Assembly (NCBI GenBank): GCA_029858545.1
Contig: JAOUFA010000231.1
Span: 1-6,117 of the forward strand
DNA length: 6,117 nt
Origin: Betaproteobacteria bacterium
GTDB lineage: Bacteria; Pseudomonadota; Gammaproteobacteria; Burkholderiales; SG8-39
Direction of reading: 5' to 3'
Translations under genes and position numbers: made by a program
Part shown: positions 1 to 6,117 of the stretch, piece after piece
How the letters are laid out: every line of letters starts with the position of its first letter
Numbering within the stretch: the first letter of the stretch is position 1
The notes under the pieces: generated by a model
Told to the model about the DNA's origin: nothing
The model's database searches: none
The model's input: the letters and a program-made list of their open reading frames with translations, nothing else

Positions 1-44
1 TCCCAGGTAGCACAGTCAGTGGCAAACACCGCACAGCGCGCCAT
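1..44 (-). CDS. Possible start of a further downstream gene (partial, unidentified)
   Basis: The pheA TGA (46-44) overlaps an ATG (44-42) as TGATG, the kind of junction used for coupled translation. The frame stays open to the window edge for 14 codons, beginning Met-Ala-Arg-Cys-Ala-Val-Phe-Ala. Related bacteria usually carry hisC, tyrA or aroA here, but these residues do not resemble the N-terminus I would expect for any of them, and a second frame is also open to the edge. Upstream of the ATG there is only a weak GGCGG match. The continuation of the operon is likely; this exact start is uncertain. Confidence 0.3.
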   Translation of the reverse strand, partial: MARCAVFATDCATW

Positions 45-1117
45 CAGCGCGACGCCGCCGGGTACGACCCGAGCACCTTCAGAAACGGTGCCTCGCGGCG
101 CAACGCATCGAGCGCGGCGGCAACCCGCGCGTCCTTCTGATGCCCGTCCAGATCGACGAAGAAGACGTACTCCCACAGCGCGCTGCGCATCGCGCGCGCC
201 GGACGCGACTCGATGCGCGTCATGCTCACGCCGTTCTCGGCAAGCGGCGTGAGCAGCGCATGCACCGCGCCCGGCTTGTTGTCCGCGGACATCACGAGCG
301 AAGTGCGATCGCGCCCGGTGGGCGCCGGATCGAGATTGCCGAGCACGACAAAGCGCGTCGTATTGTTCGGGTCGTCCTCGATCGAGCGCGCGAGCAGCGC
401 GAGCCCGTAGTGCGCGGCGGCGGCCTCGCCGGCGATCGCCGCCGCGCCTTCCTCGGCGGCGGCGCGGCGCGCGGCCTCGGCGTTCGAGGCGAGCGGCACG
501 CGCTCGACACCCGGAAGATTCTGGTTCAGCCAGACGTTGCACTGCGCGAGCGATTGCGCGTGCGAATACACGCGCGTCACCGCATCGAGGCCGGCGACGC
601 GTGACAGCAGGTTCTGCTGCACGCGGACCTCGACCTCGGCGCAGATCCTGAGCGGGGTGACGAGCAGCAGATCGTGGCTGCGCCCGACCGCGCCCTCGGT
701 GGAATTCTCCACCGGCACGACCGCGAAGTCGGCCGCGCCCGACTCGCAGCGGCGGAAAACCTCGTCCACGGAGGCGGCCGCTTGCGCCTCGACCGCCTCG
801 CCGAACTGCCTGCGCACGGCCTGCTCGCTGAAGGTTCCCTGCGGGCCGAGATAGGCGACGCGAATGCCCGCCTCCATTCCCCGGCACGCGGAGATCACCT
901 CGCGAAACACGTTCACCACGCGCTCGGCGGGCAGCGGGCCGGGATTGCGTTCGGCCACGCGCCGCATGATTTCGGCTTCGCGCTCGGGCCGGTACACGGG
1001 CGCGCCGGCCTTCAGTTCGCCGATGCGCCGCGCGAACGCGGCGCGCCGATTGATCAGTTCGAGCAGTTCTCCGTCCAGTGCGTCGATGTCGCGCCGCAGT
1101 TTCTCGATTTCTTCCAT
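44..1117 (-). CDS. pheA: Chorismate mutase/prephenate dehydratase (P-protein)
   Basis: This cytosolic bifunctional enzyme rearranges chorismate to prephenate, then decarboxylates and dehydrates it to phenylpyruvate, the precursor of phenylalanine. It has 357 residues, close to the usual proteobacterial length. Residues 1-82 form the helical AroQ mutase, with Arg8, Arg25, Lys36, Arg46 and Glu47 at active-site positions. E. coli Ser84 and Gln88 align with Cys78 and Glu82. The dehydratase domain starts at VAYLGPQGTFSE (87-98). It keeps Glu137-Asn138 (PVENS), Ser185, Gln192 and the catalytic Thr254 in NTTRF (252-256). The ACT domain (about 272-350) has PGA at 282-284 and ESRP at 303-306, the phenylalanine-binding motifs, so feedback inhibition is expected. 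The frame stays open far upstream, but the ATG at 1117 begins the recognised mutase sequence. It follows GGGGG by eight bases and lies 41 bases after serA, so the upstream extension into serA is not real. Confidence 0.97.
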   Translation of the reverse strand: MEEIEKLRRDIDALDGELLELINRRAAFARRIGELKAGAPVYRPEREAEIMRRVAERNPGPLPAERVVNVFREVISACRGMEAGIRVAYLGPQGTFSEQAVRRQFGEAVEAQAAASVDEVFRRCESGAADFAVVPVENSTEGAVGRSHDLLLVTPLRICAEVEVRVQQNLLSRVAGLDAVTRVYSHAQSLAQCNVWLNQNLPGVERVPLASNAEAARRAAAEEGAAAIAGEAAAAHYGLALLARSIEDDPNNTTRFVVLGNLDPAPTGRDRTSLVMSADNKPGAVHALLTPLAENGVSMTRIESRPARAMRSALWEYVFFVDLDGHQKDARVAAALDALRREAPFLKVLGSYPAASR

Positions 1118-1148
1118 GCTTCGTGCCCCCGCCCCGATATCTCGCCGT

Positions 1149-1167
1149 GGCGCCGGTTTCAGGCGCC
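1149..1167 (-). other. Short inverted repeat over the serA stop codon
   Basis: Two copies of the palindromic hexamer GGCGCC (1149-1154 and 1162-1167) flank a seven-base loop that contains the serA TGA (1159-1161). The transcript could form a six-pair G/C hairpin about 30 bases before the pheA start. No run of T follows on the minus strand, so it is not an intrinsic terminator. A role in RNA processing or in setting the serA to pheA ratio is possible but unsupported, and such short dyads are common at this GC content. Confidence 0.3.
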
Positions 1168-2349
1168 GAGGTAACGGATCGCGCGCATCCCCTCGATGCC
1201 ACGCAACTCGGCGAGCGCGGCCTCCGGCACCGGGGATTCGACATCGAGCAGGGTGTAGGCGGTGTCGCCCTTGGACTTGTTCAGCATGTTGTGGATATTG
1301 ATGCGCCGCCCGCCGAGGGTATGCGAGATGCGCGCGAGCATGTCGGGCACGTTGGCATGCGCGATCGCCAGACGGTAGGCCACTTCGCGCTCCATCGCCG
1401 CGTCGGGGAAGTTGACCGCGTTGCGCACGTTGCCGTTCTCGAGAAAATCGCGCAGCTGGTCGACCACCATCACCGCGCAATTCTCCTCGGCCTCCTCGGT
1501 CGATGCGCCCAGATGCGGCAGCGCGACGACCTCCGCGCGGCCGGCGAATGCGGCGGACGGAAAATCCGTGACATAGTTCTTCAGGCGCTGCGCGCGCAGC
1601 GCGTCGAGCAGTGTGCGCTCGTCGACCACGCCGTCGCGCGAGAAATTGAGCAGCACCGCGCCGGGACGCATGAACGCGAGATTCTTCTCGCCGATCAGGC
1701 CGCGTGTCTTGTCGACGAGCGGCACGTGCAGGCTGACGTAGTCGCTCGCCTTCAGCACCTCGACGATCGACGCGGCGCGGCGCACCTGCGCGGGCAGGCT
1801 CCATGCGGCATCGACCGTGATCTCGGGATCGAAGCCGATCGCCTCCATACCGAGGTGGATCGCCGCATCCGCGACCAGGCACCCGACCTTGCCCAGACCG
1901 ATCACCCCGAGCGTGCGCCCCTTCAGCTCGCTGCCCGCAAACGCCTTCTTGCCTTCCTCGACGCGCTTGTCGAGCGCGGTACCGGCGGCATCCAGCGAGC
2001 GCACGAAATCGAGCGCCGGCGCGAGCCGGCGCGCCGCGATCAGCATCCCGGCCAGCACCAGTTCCTTGACCGCGTTGGCGTTGCCGCCCGGCGCGTTGAA
2101 CACCGGCACGCCGCGCTGCGTCAACTCGGCCACCGGAATATTGTTGACCCCCGCCCCGGCGCGGCCGACCGCCCGGAGCCGGTCGCCGAACGCGTAACCA
2201 TGCAGGTCGCGCGAGCGCAGCAGGATCGCTTCGGGCCGCGCGGACTCCTTGACGATCGTGTATCGGGCCGCCGACAGGCGCGCGAGCCCCGCCTGCGCGA
2301 TCTCGTTCAGCACCAGGATCTCGACTGCGTCGCGCGCGTGCTCAGCCAT
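1159..2349 (-). CDS. serA: D-3-phosphoglycerate dehydrogenase, short ACT-domain type
   Basis: This NAD-dependent enzyme of the D-isomer 2-hydroxyacid dehydrogenase family is predicted to oxidise 3-phosphoglycerate to 3-phosphohydroxypyruvate, the substrate of the adjacent SerC. It has 396 residues (E. coli SerA 410). The substrate-binding loop RAGAGVNNI is at 63-71, the nucleotide motif GLGKVG at 151-156, and the likely ribose-binding Asp at 174. Arg238 (in FSRDG) and His279 (in PHLGAST) match two of the three catalytic residues. The third, Glu269 of E. coli, falls on Ala266 or Ala267. A C-terminal ACT domain (about 323-396) keeps His331, Asn333 and Asn351, which align at constant offset with the serine-binding His344, Asn346 and Asn364 of E. 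coli, so serine inhibition is plausible. The ATG lies within the last eight bases of serC. A GAG seven bases upstream is the nearest ribosome-binding match. Another 2-hydroxyacid substrate cannot be excluded, but the serC context argues for serine synthesis. Confidence 0.93.
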   Translation of the reverse strand: MAEHARDAVEILVLNEIAQAGLARLSAARYTIVKESARPEAILLRSRDLHGYAFGDRLRAVGRAGAGVNNIPVAELTQRGVPVFNAPGGNANAVKELVLAGMLIAARRLAPALDFVRSLDAAGTALDKRVEEGKKAFAGSELKGRTLGVIGLGKVGCLVADAAIHLGMEAIGFDPEITVDAAWSLPAQVRRAASIVEVLKASDYVSLHVPLVDKTRGLIGEKNLAFMRPGAVLLNFSRDGVVDERTLLDALRAQRLKNYVTDFPSAAFAGRAEVVALPHLGASTEEAEENCAVMVVDQLRDFLENGNVRNAVNFPDAAMEREVAYRLAIAHANVPDMLARISHTLGGRRINIHNMLNKSKGDTAYTLLDVESPVPEAALAELRGIEGMRAIRYLGA

Positions 2350-3424
2350 GGCGCTGCTCGAATTCCTTCATGTAGGCGACCAGCGCCTGCACGCCCTCGA
2401 CCGGCATCGCATTGTAGATCGAGGCGCGCATGCCGCCGACCGAGCGATGTCCCTTCAACTGCAGCATGCCGCGCTCCTGCGCTCCCTTGAGGAAGGCATC
2501 ATCCAGGCGCGCATCGGCCAGCGTGAACGGCACGTTCATGCGCGAGCGGTCCGGCTTGTCCACCGGGTTGCGGTAGAAACCGCCGGCGTCGATCGCATCG
2601 TACAGGAGCTTCGCCTTGGCGACGTTGCGGCGCTCGATTTCGGCGAGGCCGCCGAGCGCCTTCAGCCACTTGAACACCAGCCCGGCGACGTAGATCGAGT
2701 AGGTGGGCGGGGTGTTGAGCATCGAGTCCGCGTCGGACTGCAATTTGTAGTCCATCACCGAGGGCGTGCCCGCGCGCGCATGCCCGATCAGGTCCTCGCG
2801 CACGACGACGATCGTCAGGCCGGCGGGGCCGATGTTCTTCTGCGCGCCGGCGTAGATCAGTCCGTACTTCGACACCTCGATCGGGCGCGACAGGATGTGC
2901 GACGACGCGTCCGCAACCAGCGGCACCGTCCCGGTGTCGGGGGTCCAGTTGAATTCGACCCCGCCGATCGTTTCGTTCGAGCAGTAGTGCACGTAGCTCG
3001 CGTCGGCGCGCAGTCGCCAGGCGCCCTGCGCCGGAGCGTAGGTGTGGGCGCGGTCCTCGGCCGAGGCCGCGATGTGGATGTCGCCGTAAGCCTTCGCTTC
3101 CTTGGCCGCTTTCTTCGACCACTCGCCGGTGATCGCGTAATCGGCCTTGCCCGTCGCACCGAGCAGGTTCATCGGCACCTGCGCGAACTGGAACGTCGCC
3201 CCGCCCTGCAGGAACAGCACCTTGTAATGCGCCGGGATCGCCAGCAGTTCGCGCAAGTCCTTTTCCGCCTCGGCGGCGATGCCGATGAATTCCTTGCCGC
3301 GATGGCTCATCTCCATCACGCACATGCCCGAGCCCTGCCAGTCGAGCATCTCGTCGCTCGCGCGCGCGAGCACTTCGGCGGGCAGTACCGCCGGACCGGC
3401 ACTGAAATTCCACACGCGTGACAT
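2342..3424 (-). CDS. serC: Phosphoserine aminotransferase
   Basis: This is a PLP-dependent class V (fold type I) aminotransferase. It converts 3-phosphohydroxypyruvate and glutamate to O-phosphoserine and 2-oxoglutarate, the second step of serine synthesis. In many proteobacteria it also makes 4-phosphohydroxythreonine for pyridoxal phosphate synthesis. The 360 residues are full length for the family (E. coli 362). The N-terminus carries the typical NFSAGPA segment (6-12). His41-Arg42 and His326-Arg327-Arg333 correspond to the substrate phosphate- and carboxylate-binding residues. Trp102 is placed to stack on the cofactor ring, Asp172 to pair with the pyridine nitrogen, and Lys196 in GAQKNIGPAG is the Schiff-base lysine (E. 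coli Lys198). The start ATG overlaps the gyrA TAA by one base, with GGGGAG at 3436-3441 eleven bases upstream, so coupled translation is likely. Its 3' end overlaps serA by eight bases. No key residue is missing. Confidence 0.98.
   Translation of the reverse strand: MSRVWNFSAGPAVLPAEVLARASDEMLDWQGSGMCVMEMSHRGKEFIGIAAEAEKDLRELLAIPAHYKVLFLQGGATFQFAQVPMNLLGATGKADYAITGEWSKKAAKEAKAYGDIHIAASAEDRAHTYAPAQGAWRLRADASYVHYCSNETIGGVEFNWTPDTGTVPLVADASSHILSRPIEVSKYGLIYAGAQKNIGPAGLTIVVVREDLIGHARAGTPSVMDYKLQSDADSMLNTPPTYSIYVAGLVFKWLKALGGLAEIERRNVAKAKLLYDAIDAGGFYRNPVDKPDRSRMNVPFTLADARLDDAFLKGAQERGMLQLKGHRSVGGMRASIYNAMPVEGVQALVAYMKEFEQRHG
3356..3371. repeat. 16-base alternating C/G palindrome, copy in serC
   Basis: This is a perfect 16-base palindrome, GCTC followed by (GC)4 and GAGC. 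It lies inside serC, where it supplies the codons for Leu-Ala-Arg-Ala-Ser (residues 19-23). An identical copy lies in gyrA at 4810-4825. The sequence is seen directly. Function is unknown, and it is most simply the result of synonymous GC-rich codons in two Leu-Ala-Arg-Ala-Ser stretches. Confidence 0.6.
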
Positions 3425-6093
3425 TAGTGCACCGTCTCCCCGCTCGATGGCTCGACCGGACCATCGCCCGCGCCGTTGCCGTTGCCGTTTCCGTTGCCGT
3501 TTCCGTTTCCGTTGTCGCTGTCGTTGCCGCCGCTACCGTTGCCGTTGCCGCCCAATTCGCGTTCGACGATGCGCTCCAGGCCGGCGAGCTTCTCGCCCGC
3601 ATCGAGCGCGATCAGCGTGACGCCCTGCGCCGAACGGCCCGCCTCGCGGATCTGCGCCACTGCGGTGCGGATCAGCACGCCGCCGGTCGAGATCAGCATC
3701 ACCTCGTCACTGTCCTCGACCAGCACCGCGCCGACCAGTCTGCCGTTTCGCTCCGAGGTTTGGATCGCGATCATTCCCTGGCCGCCGCGCCCGTGGCGCG
3801 TGTAGTCGGCCACCGGGGTGCGCTTGCCGTAGCCGTTCTCGGTCGCGGTGAGCACCGCGAGCCGCTCGTCCTTGGCAACCAGCATGCATACCACGCTCTC
3901 GCTGCCGTCCTCGGGCAGGCGCATGCCGCGCACGCCGGTCGCCTGACGGCCCATGGCACGCACGTCGTCCTCGGCGAAGCGGATCGCCTTGCCCTCGGAC
4001 GAAAAGAGCATCACGTCGCAGCCGCCGTCGGTGAGCGCGACGCCGATCAGGTAATCGTCCGCGTCGAGATTGGCGGCGATGATCCCCGACGGGCGCGGGC
4101 GCGAAAACTCCGACAACGGGGTCTTCTTCACGGTGCCGCGCGCGGTCGCCATGAACACGAAGTGTTGCTCGTCGAACTCCTTGACGCGCACCACCGCGGT
4201 GATCTTCTCGCCTTCCTCGAGCGGGAACATGTTGACGATCGGCTTGCCGCGGCTGGTACTGCTGCCCTGCGGCACCTCGTAGACCTTCAGCCAGTACATG
4301 CGGCCGCGGCTCGAGAAACACAGCAGGTAGTCGTGCGAGTGCGCCATGAACATGCGCTCGATGAAATCGTCTTCCTTGGTGGTCGCCGCCTGGCGGCCGC
4401 GACCGCCGCGGCGCTGCGCGCGGTAGTCGGCGAGCGGCTGCGACTTCACGTAGCCGCCGTGCGAGAACGTCACCACCATGTCCTGCGGCGCGATCAGGTC
4501 CTCGAGCGAGATGTCCTCGGCGGTGGGGATGATCTCGGTGCGACGCGCATCGCCGAACTCCTCGCGGATCTTGCCCAGCTCCGCGGCGATGACCGCCGTG
4601 ACGCGCGCGGGTTTTTCGAGAAGGTCGATGAGATCGGCGATCTCCTCCATCACCTGCCGGTACTCGTCGCGAATCTTGTCCTGCTCGAGACCGGTGAGGC
4701 GCTGCAATTGCATCTCGAGGATGCGCTGCGCCTGCGCCTCCGACAAGCGGTAGCCGTCCTCGCGCACGCCGAATTCGGCGGCGAGCCCCTCGGGCCGGTA
4801 CGCCTGCGCGCTCGCGCGCGCGAGCATCTCGTGCACCAGCGCCGAGACCCAGGTGCGCGCCATCAGTTCGCGCCTTGCCTCGGCCGGATTGGGGGCCTTC
4901 TTGATCAGCTCGACCACCTGGTCGACGTTGGACAGCGCCACCGCGAGGCCTTCCAGGATATGGCCGCGTTCGCGCGCCTTGCGCAGGTCGAACACCGTGC
5001 GTCGCGTCACCACCTCGCGACGGTGCGAAATGAACGCCTCGATGATCTCCTTCAGGTTGAGCAGTTTCGGCTGGCCGTCGACCAGCGCGACCATGTTCAT
5101 GCCGAAGGTGTCCTGCAGCTGGGTCTGCTTGTAGAGGTGATTGAGCACCACCTCGGCCAGTTCGCCGCGCTTGAGCTCGATCACCACGCGAATGCCCTGC
5201 TTGTCGGACTCGTCGCGGATGTCGGAGATGCCCTCGATCTTCTTCTCGCTCACCAGCTCGGCGATACGTTCGAGCAGCACCTTCTTGTTCACCTGGTAGG
5301 GCAGTTCGTCGACGATGATCGCCTGCCGGTCGCCGCGTCCGATGTCCTCGAAGTGCGTGCGCGCGCGCATCACCACGCGCCCGCGCCCGGTGCGATAGCC
5401 CTCGTGCACCCCCGCGACGCCGTAAATCATCGCCGCGGTGGGAAAGTCGGGCCCCGGAATCACCTTCATCAGCTCCTCGATCGCCACCTCCCGGTCGTTG
5501 AGGAGCAGCAGGCAGGCGTCGACGACTTCGCGCAAATTGTGCGGCGGCACGTTGGTCGCCATGCCGACCGCGATTCCCGAGGAGCCGTTGATCAGCAGAT
5601 TCGGGATGCGCGAAGGCAGCAGCAGCGGCTCGTGCTCGGAACCGTCGTAGTTCGGTCCGAAATCCACCGTCTCGCGATCGATATCGGCGAGCAGTTCGTG
5701 GCCGATCTTCGCCATGCGGATTTCGGTGTAGCGCATCGCCGCGGCGTTGTCGCCGTCCACCGAACCGAAGTTGCCCTGGCCGTCGATCAGCATGTAGCGC
5801 AGCGAGAAATGCTGCGCCATGCGAACGATCGTGTCGTATACCGCGACGTCGCCGTGCGGGTGGTACTTACCGATCACGTCGCCGACCACGCGCGCCGACT
5901 TCTTGTAGGGACGGTTCCAGTGGTTGGCCAGTTCGTGCATCGCGAACAGCACGCGCCGATGCACCGGCTTCAGTCCGTCGCGCACGTCGGGCAGCGCCCG
6001 GCCGACGATCACGCTCATCGCGTAATCGAGGTACGAGCGACGCATCTCCTCTTCAATGCTGACGGGAAGCGTTTCTTTGGCGAATGGTTCCAT
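3424..6093 (-). CDS. gyrA: DNA gyrase subunit A
   Basis: This is the DNA-cleaving and rejoining subunit of gyrase, which with GyrB (A2B2) introduces negative supercoils using ATP. The 889-residue protein is complete; E. coli GyrA has 875. Numbering matches E. coli without net gaps at every landmark checked: Arg32, Lys42, His45, the catalytic Tyr122 (codon 5728-5730), Ile174 of the IAVGMATN segment, and the GyrA box QRRGGRG at 560-566 that defines gyrase rather than topoisomerase IV. The winged-helix and tower regions occupy about residues 30-500, and the DNA-wrapping beta-pinwheel about 530-840. The quinolone region has Val at 83 and keeps Asp87. After residue 847 the usual acidic tail is replaced by a Gly/Asn-rich tail. 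The ATG at 6093 gives the family N-terminus (METLPVS-like start) and has a weak GCAGG site six bases upstream. The TAA stop shares one base with the serC start. The promoter lies outside the window. Confidence 0.98.
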   Translation of the reverse strand: MEPFAKETLPVSIEEEMRRSYLDYAMSVIVGRALPDVRDGLKPVHRRVLFAMHELANHWNRPYKKSARVVGDVIGKYHPHGDVAVYDTIVRMAQHFSLRYMLIDGQGNFGSVDGDNAAAMRYTEIRMAKIGHELLADIDRETVDFGPNYDGSEHEPLLLPSRIPNLLINGSSGIAVGMATNVPPHNLREVVDACLLLLNDREVAIEELMKVIPGPDFPTAAMIYGVAGVHEGYRTGRGRVVMRARTHFEDIGRGDRQAIIVDELPYQVNKKVLLERIAELVSEKKIEGISDIRDESDKQGIRVVIELKRGELAEVVLNHLYKQTQLQDTFGMNMVALVDGQPKLLNLKEIIEAFISHRREVVTRRTVFDLRKARERGHILEGLAVALSNVDQVVELIKKAPNPAEARRELMARTWVSALVHEMLARASAQAYRPEGLAAEFGVREDGYRLSEAQAQRILEMQLQRLTGLEQDKIRDEYRQVMEEIADLIDLLEKPARVTAVIAAELGKIREEFGDARRTEIIPTAEDISLEDLIAPQDMVVTFSHGGYVKSQPLADYRAQRRGGRGRQAATTKEDDFIERMFMAHSHDYLLCFSSRGRMYWLKVYEVPQGSSTSRGKPIVNMFPLEEGEKITAVVRVKEFDEQHFVFMATARGTVKKTPLSEFSRPRPSGIIAANLDADDYLIGVALTDGGCDVMLFSSEGKAIRFAEDDVRAMGRQATGVRGMRLPEDGSESVVCMLVAKDERLAVLTATENGYGKRTPVADYTRHGRGGQGMIAIQTSERNGRLVGAVLVEDSDEVMLISTGGVLIRTAVAQIREAGRSAQGVTLIALDAGEKLAGLERIVERELGGNGNGSGGNDSDNGNGNGNGNGNGNGAGDGPVEPSSGETVH
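3472..3513 (-). repeat. Hexanucleotide array encoding (Asn-Gly)7 in the GyrA tail
   Basis: Seven tandem six-base units of the form AACGGM (M = A or C) are read on the minus strand. In coding order the sixth bases are A, A, C, A, C, C, C. They encode GyrA residues 861-874 as seven Asn-Gly pairs. A short related stretch at 3538-3552 (Asn-Gly-Asn-Gly-Gly) lies on the other side of an Asp-Ser-Asp interruption. Because the unit is six bases, gain or loss of a unit would keep frame. The expansion by slippage is inferred; the array itself is read directly. Confidence 0.9.
4810..4825. repeat. 16-base alternating C/G palindrome, copy in gyrA
   Basis: This is the second copy of the 16-base palindrome also found at 3356-3371. 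It is within gyrA and again encodes a Leu-Ala-Arg-Ala-Ser stretch, here just after His-Glu-Met in the C-gate region. The alternating purine-pyrimidine core could adopt left-handed or cruciform DNA in principle. Nothing around it indicates a protein-binding site. Confidence 0.6.
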
Positions 6094-6117
6094 GCGTGGC
6101 CTGCGTCGGTCTGGGCG

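Noticed and set aside
574..600. Cys78 and Glu82 in PheA as damaged mutase active-site residues (mutase domain end, about 870-890)
   Set aside because: E. coli has Ser84 and Gln88 there, but Glu at the second position is common in other AroQ enzymes and the remaining active-site residues are intact, so loss of activity is not supported.
1149..1167. Hairpin at the end of serA as a transcription terminator
   Set aside because: There is only a six-pair stem and no T run downstream on the minus strand; pheA continues 41 bases later in the same direction.
1118..1882. Upstream extension of the pheA frame into serA, giving a 612-residue protein
   Set aside because: The extra 255 residues are an out-of-frame reading of serA. 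The family sequence begins exactly at the ATG at 1117, which has a nearby ribosome-binding match.
1078..2490. Plus-strand open frame of about 470 codons opposite serA and the serC end
   Set aside because: It lies wholly opposite confidently identified genes, its translation is rich in Arg, Ala, His and Asp with no recognisable domain, and high third-position GC commonly opens antisense frames of this length.
2249..3421. Plus-strand open frame of about 390 codons exactly opposite serC
   Set aside because: This is the antisense shadow of serC. Its composition is dominated by Arg, His, Val and Asp as expected for the complement of GC-rich codons, and no family is recognisable.
3472..3552. Hexanucleotide array as a CRISPR array or a replication-origin iteron
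   Set aside because: The units are contiguous six-base codon pairs with no spacers, and they are in frame within gyrA. No AT-rich region or DnaA-box cluster is nearby.
2499..3602. Minus-strand open frame of about 367 codons in another frame of serC and the end of gyrA
   Set aside because: It is an out-of-frame reading of serC. Its Thr-Ala/Thr-Glu repeats near the start are the hexanucleotide array read in the wrong frame.
1..6117. A hidden accessory, defence or mobile system in the window
   Set aside because: Nearly every base is in four identified housekeeping genes. No recombinase, transposase, terminal repeats, tRNA or compositional shift was seen.

Overview
The window is one dense, co-directional stretch of core metabolism and replication genes, all read from the minus strand (right to left as numbered). 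It is GC-rich with strong G/C at third codon positions. The gene order gyrA-serC-(serA)-pheA is a variant of the gyrA-serC-pheA-hisC-tyrA-aroA supraoperon of beta- and gammaproteobacteria. The GyrA and PheA sequences look betaproteobacterial. I place it in a high-GC betaproteobacterium, genus unknown, from memory of family sequences and not from a search.

Layout in transcription order: gyrA (6093-3424) encodes the DNA gyrase A subunit and is complete. Its stop overlaps the serC start by one base (TAATG). serC (3424-2342) encodes phosphoserine aminotransferase. It overlaps by 8 bases a serA-type 3-phosphoglycerate dehydrogenase gene (2349-1159). After a 41-base gap comes pheA (1117-44), the fused chorismate mutase/prephenate dehydratase. 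The pheA stop overlaps a possible further start by one base (TGATG), but only 44 bases of that frame remain and I cannot identify it. Only 24 bases precede gyrA, so its promoter cannot be seen. No tRNA, rRNA, insertion sequence, CRISPR array or convincing intrinsic terminator is present.

How the genes fit together: SerA oxidises 3-phosphoglycerate to 3-phosphohydroxypyruvate, and SerC transaminates it to phosphoserine. The two consecutive serine steps are therefore encoded by overlapping genes. PheA carries chorismate to phenylpyruvate. SerA and PheA both end in ACT domains with recognisable amino-acid-binding residues, so both are probably inhibited by their end products (serine and phenylalanine).

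I see no undescribed system. The points worth a second look are: Val at GyrA position 83, the key quinolone-contact position; an unusual Asn-Gly repeat tail on GyrA encoded by a hexanucleotide array; a SerA that lacks the usual catalytic Glu; and the placement of serA between serC and pheA.
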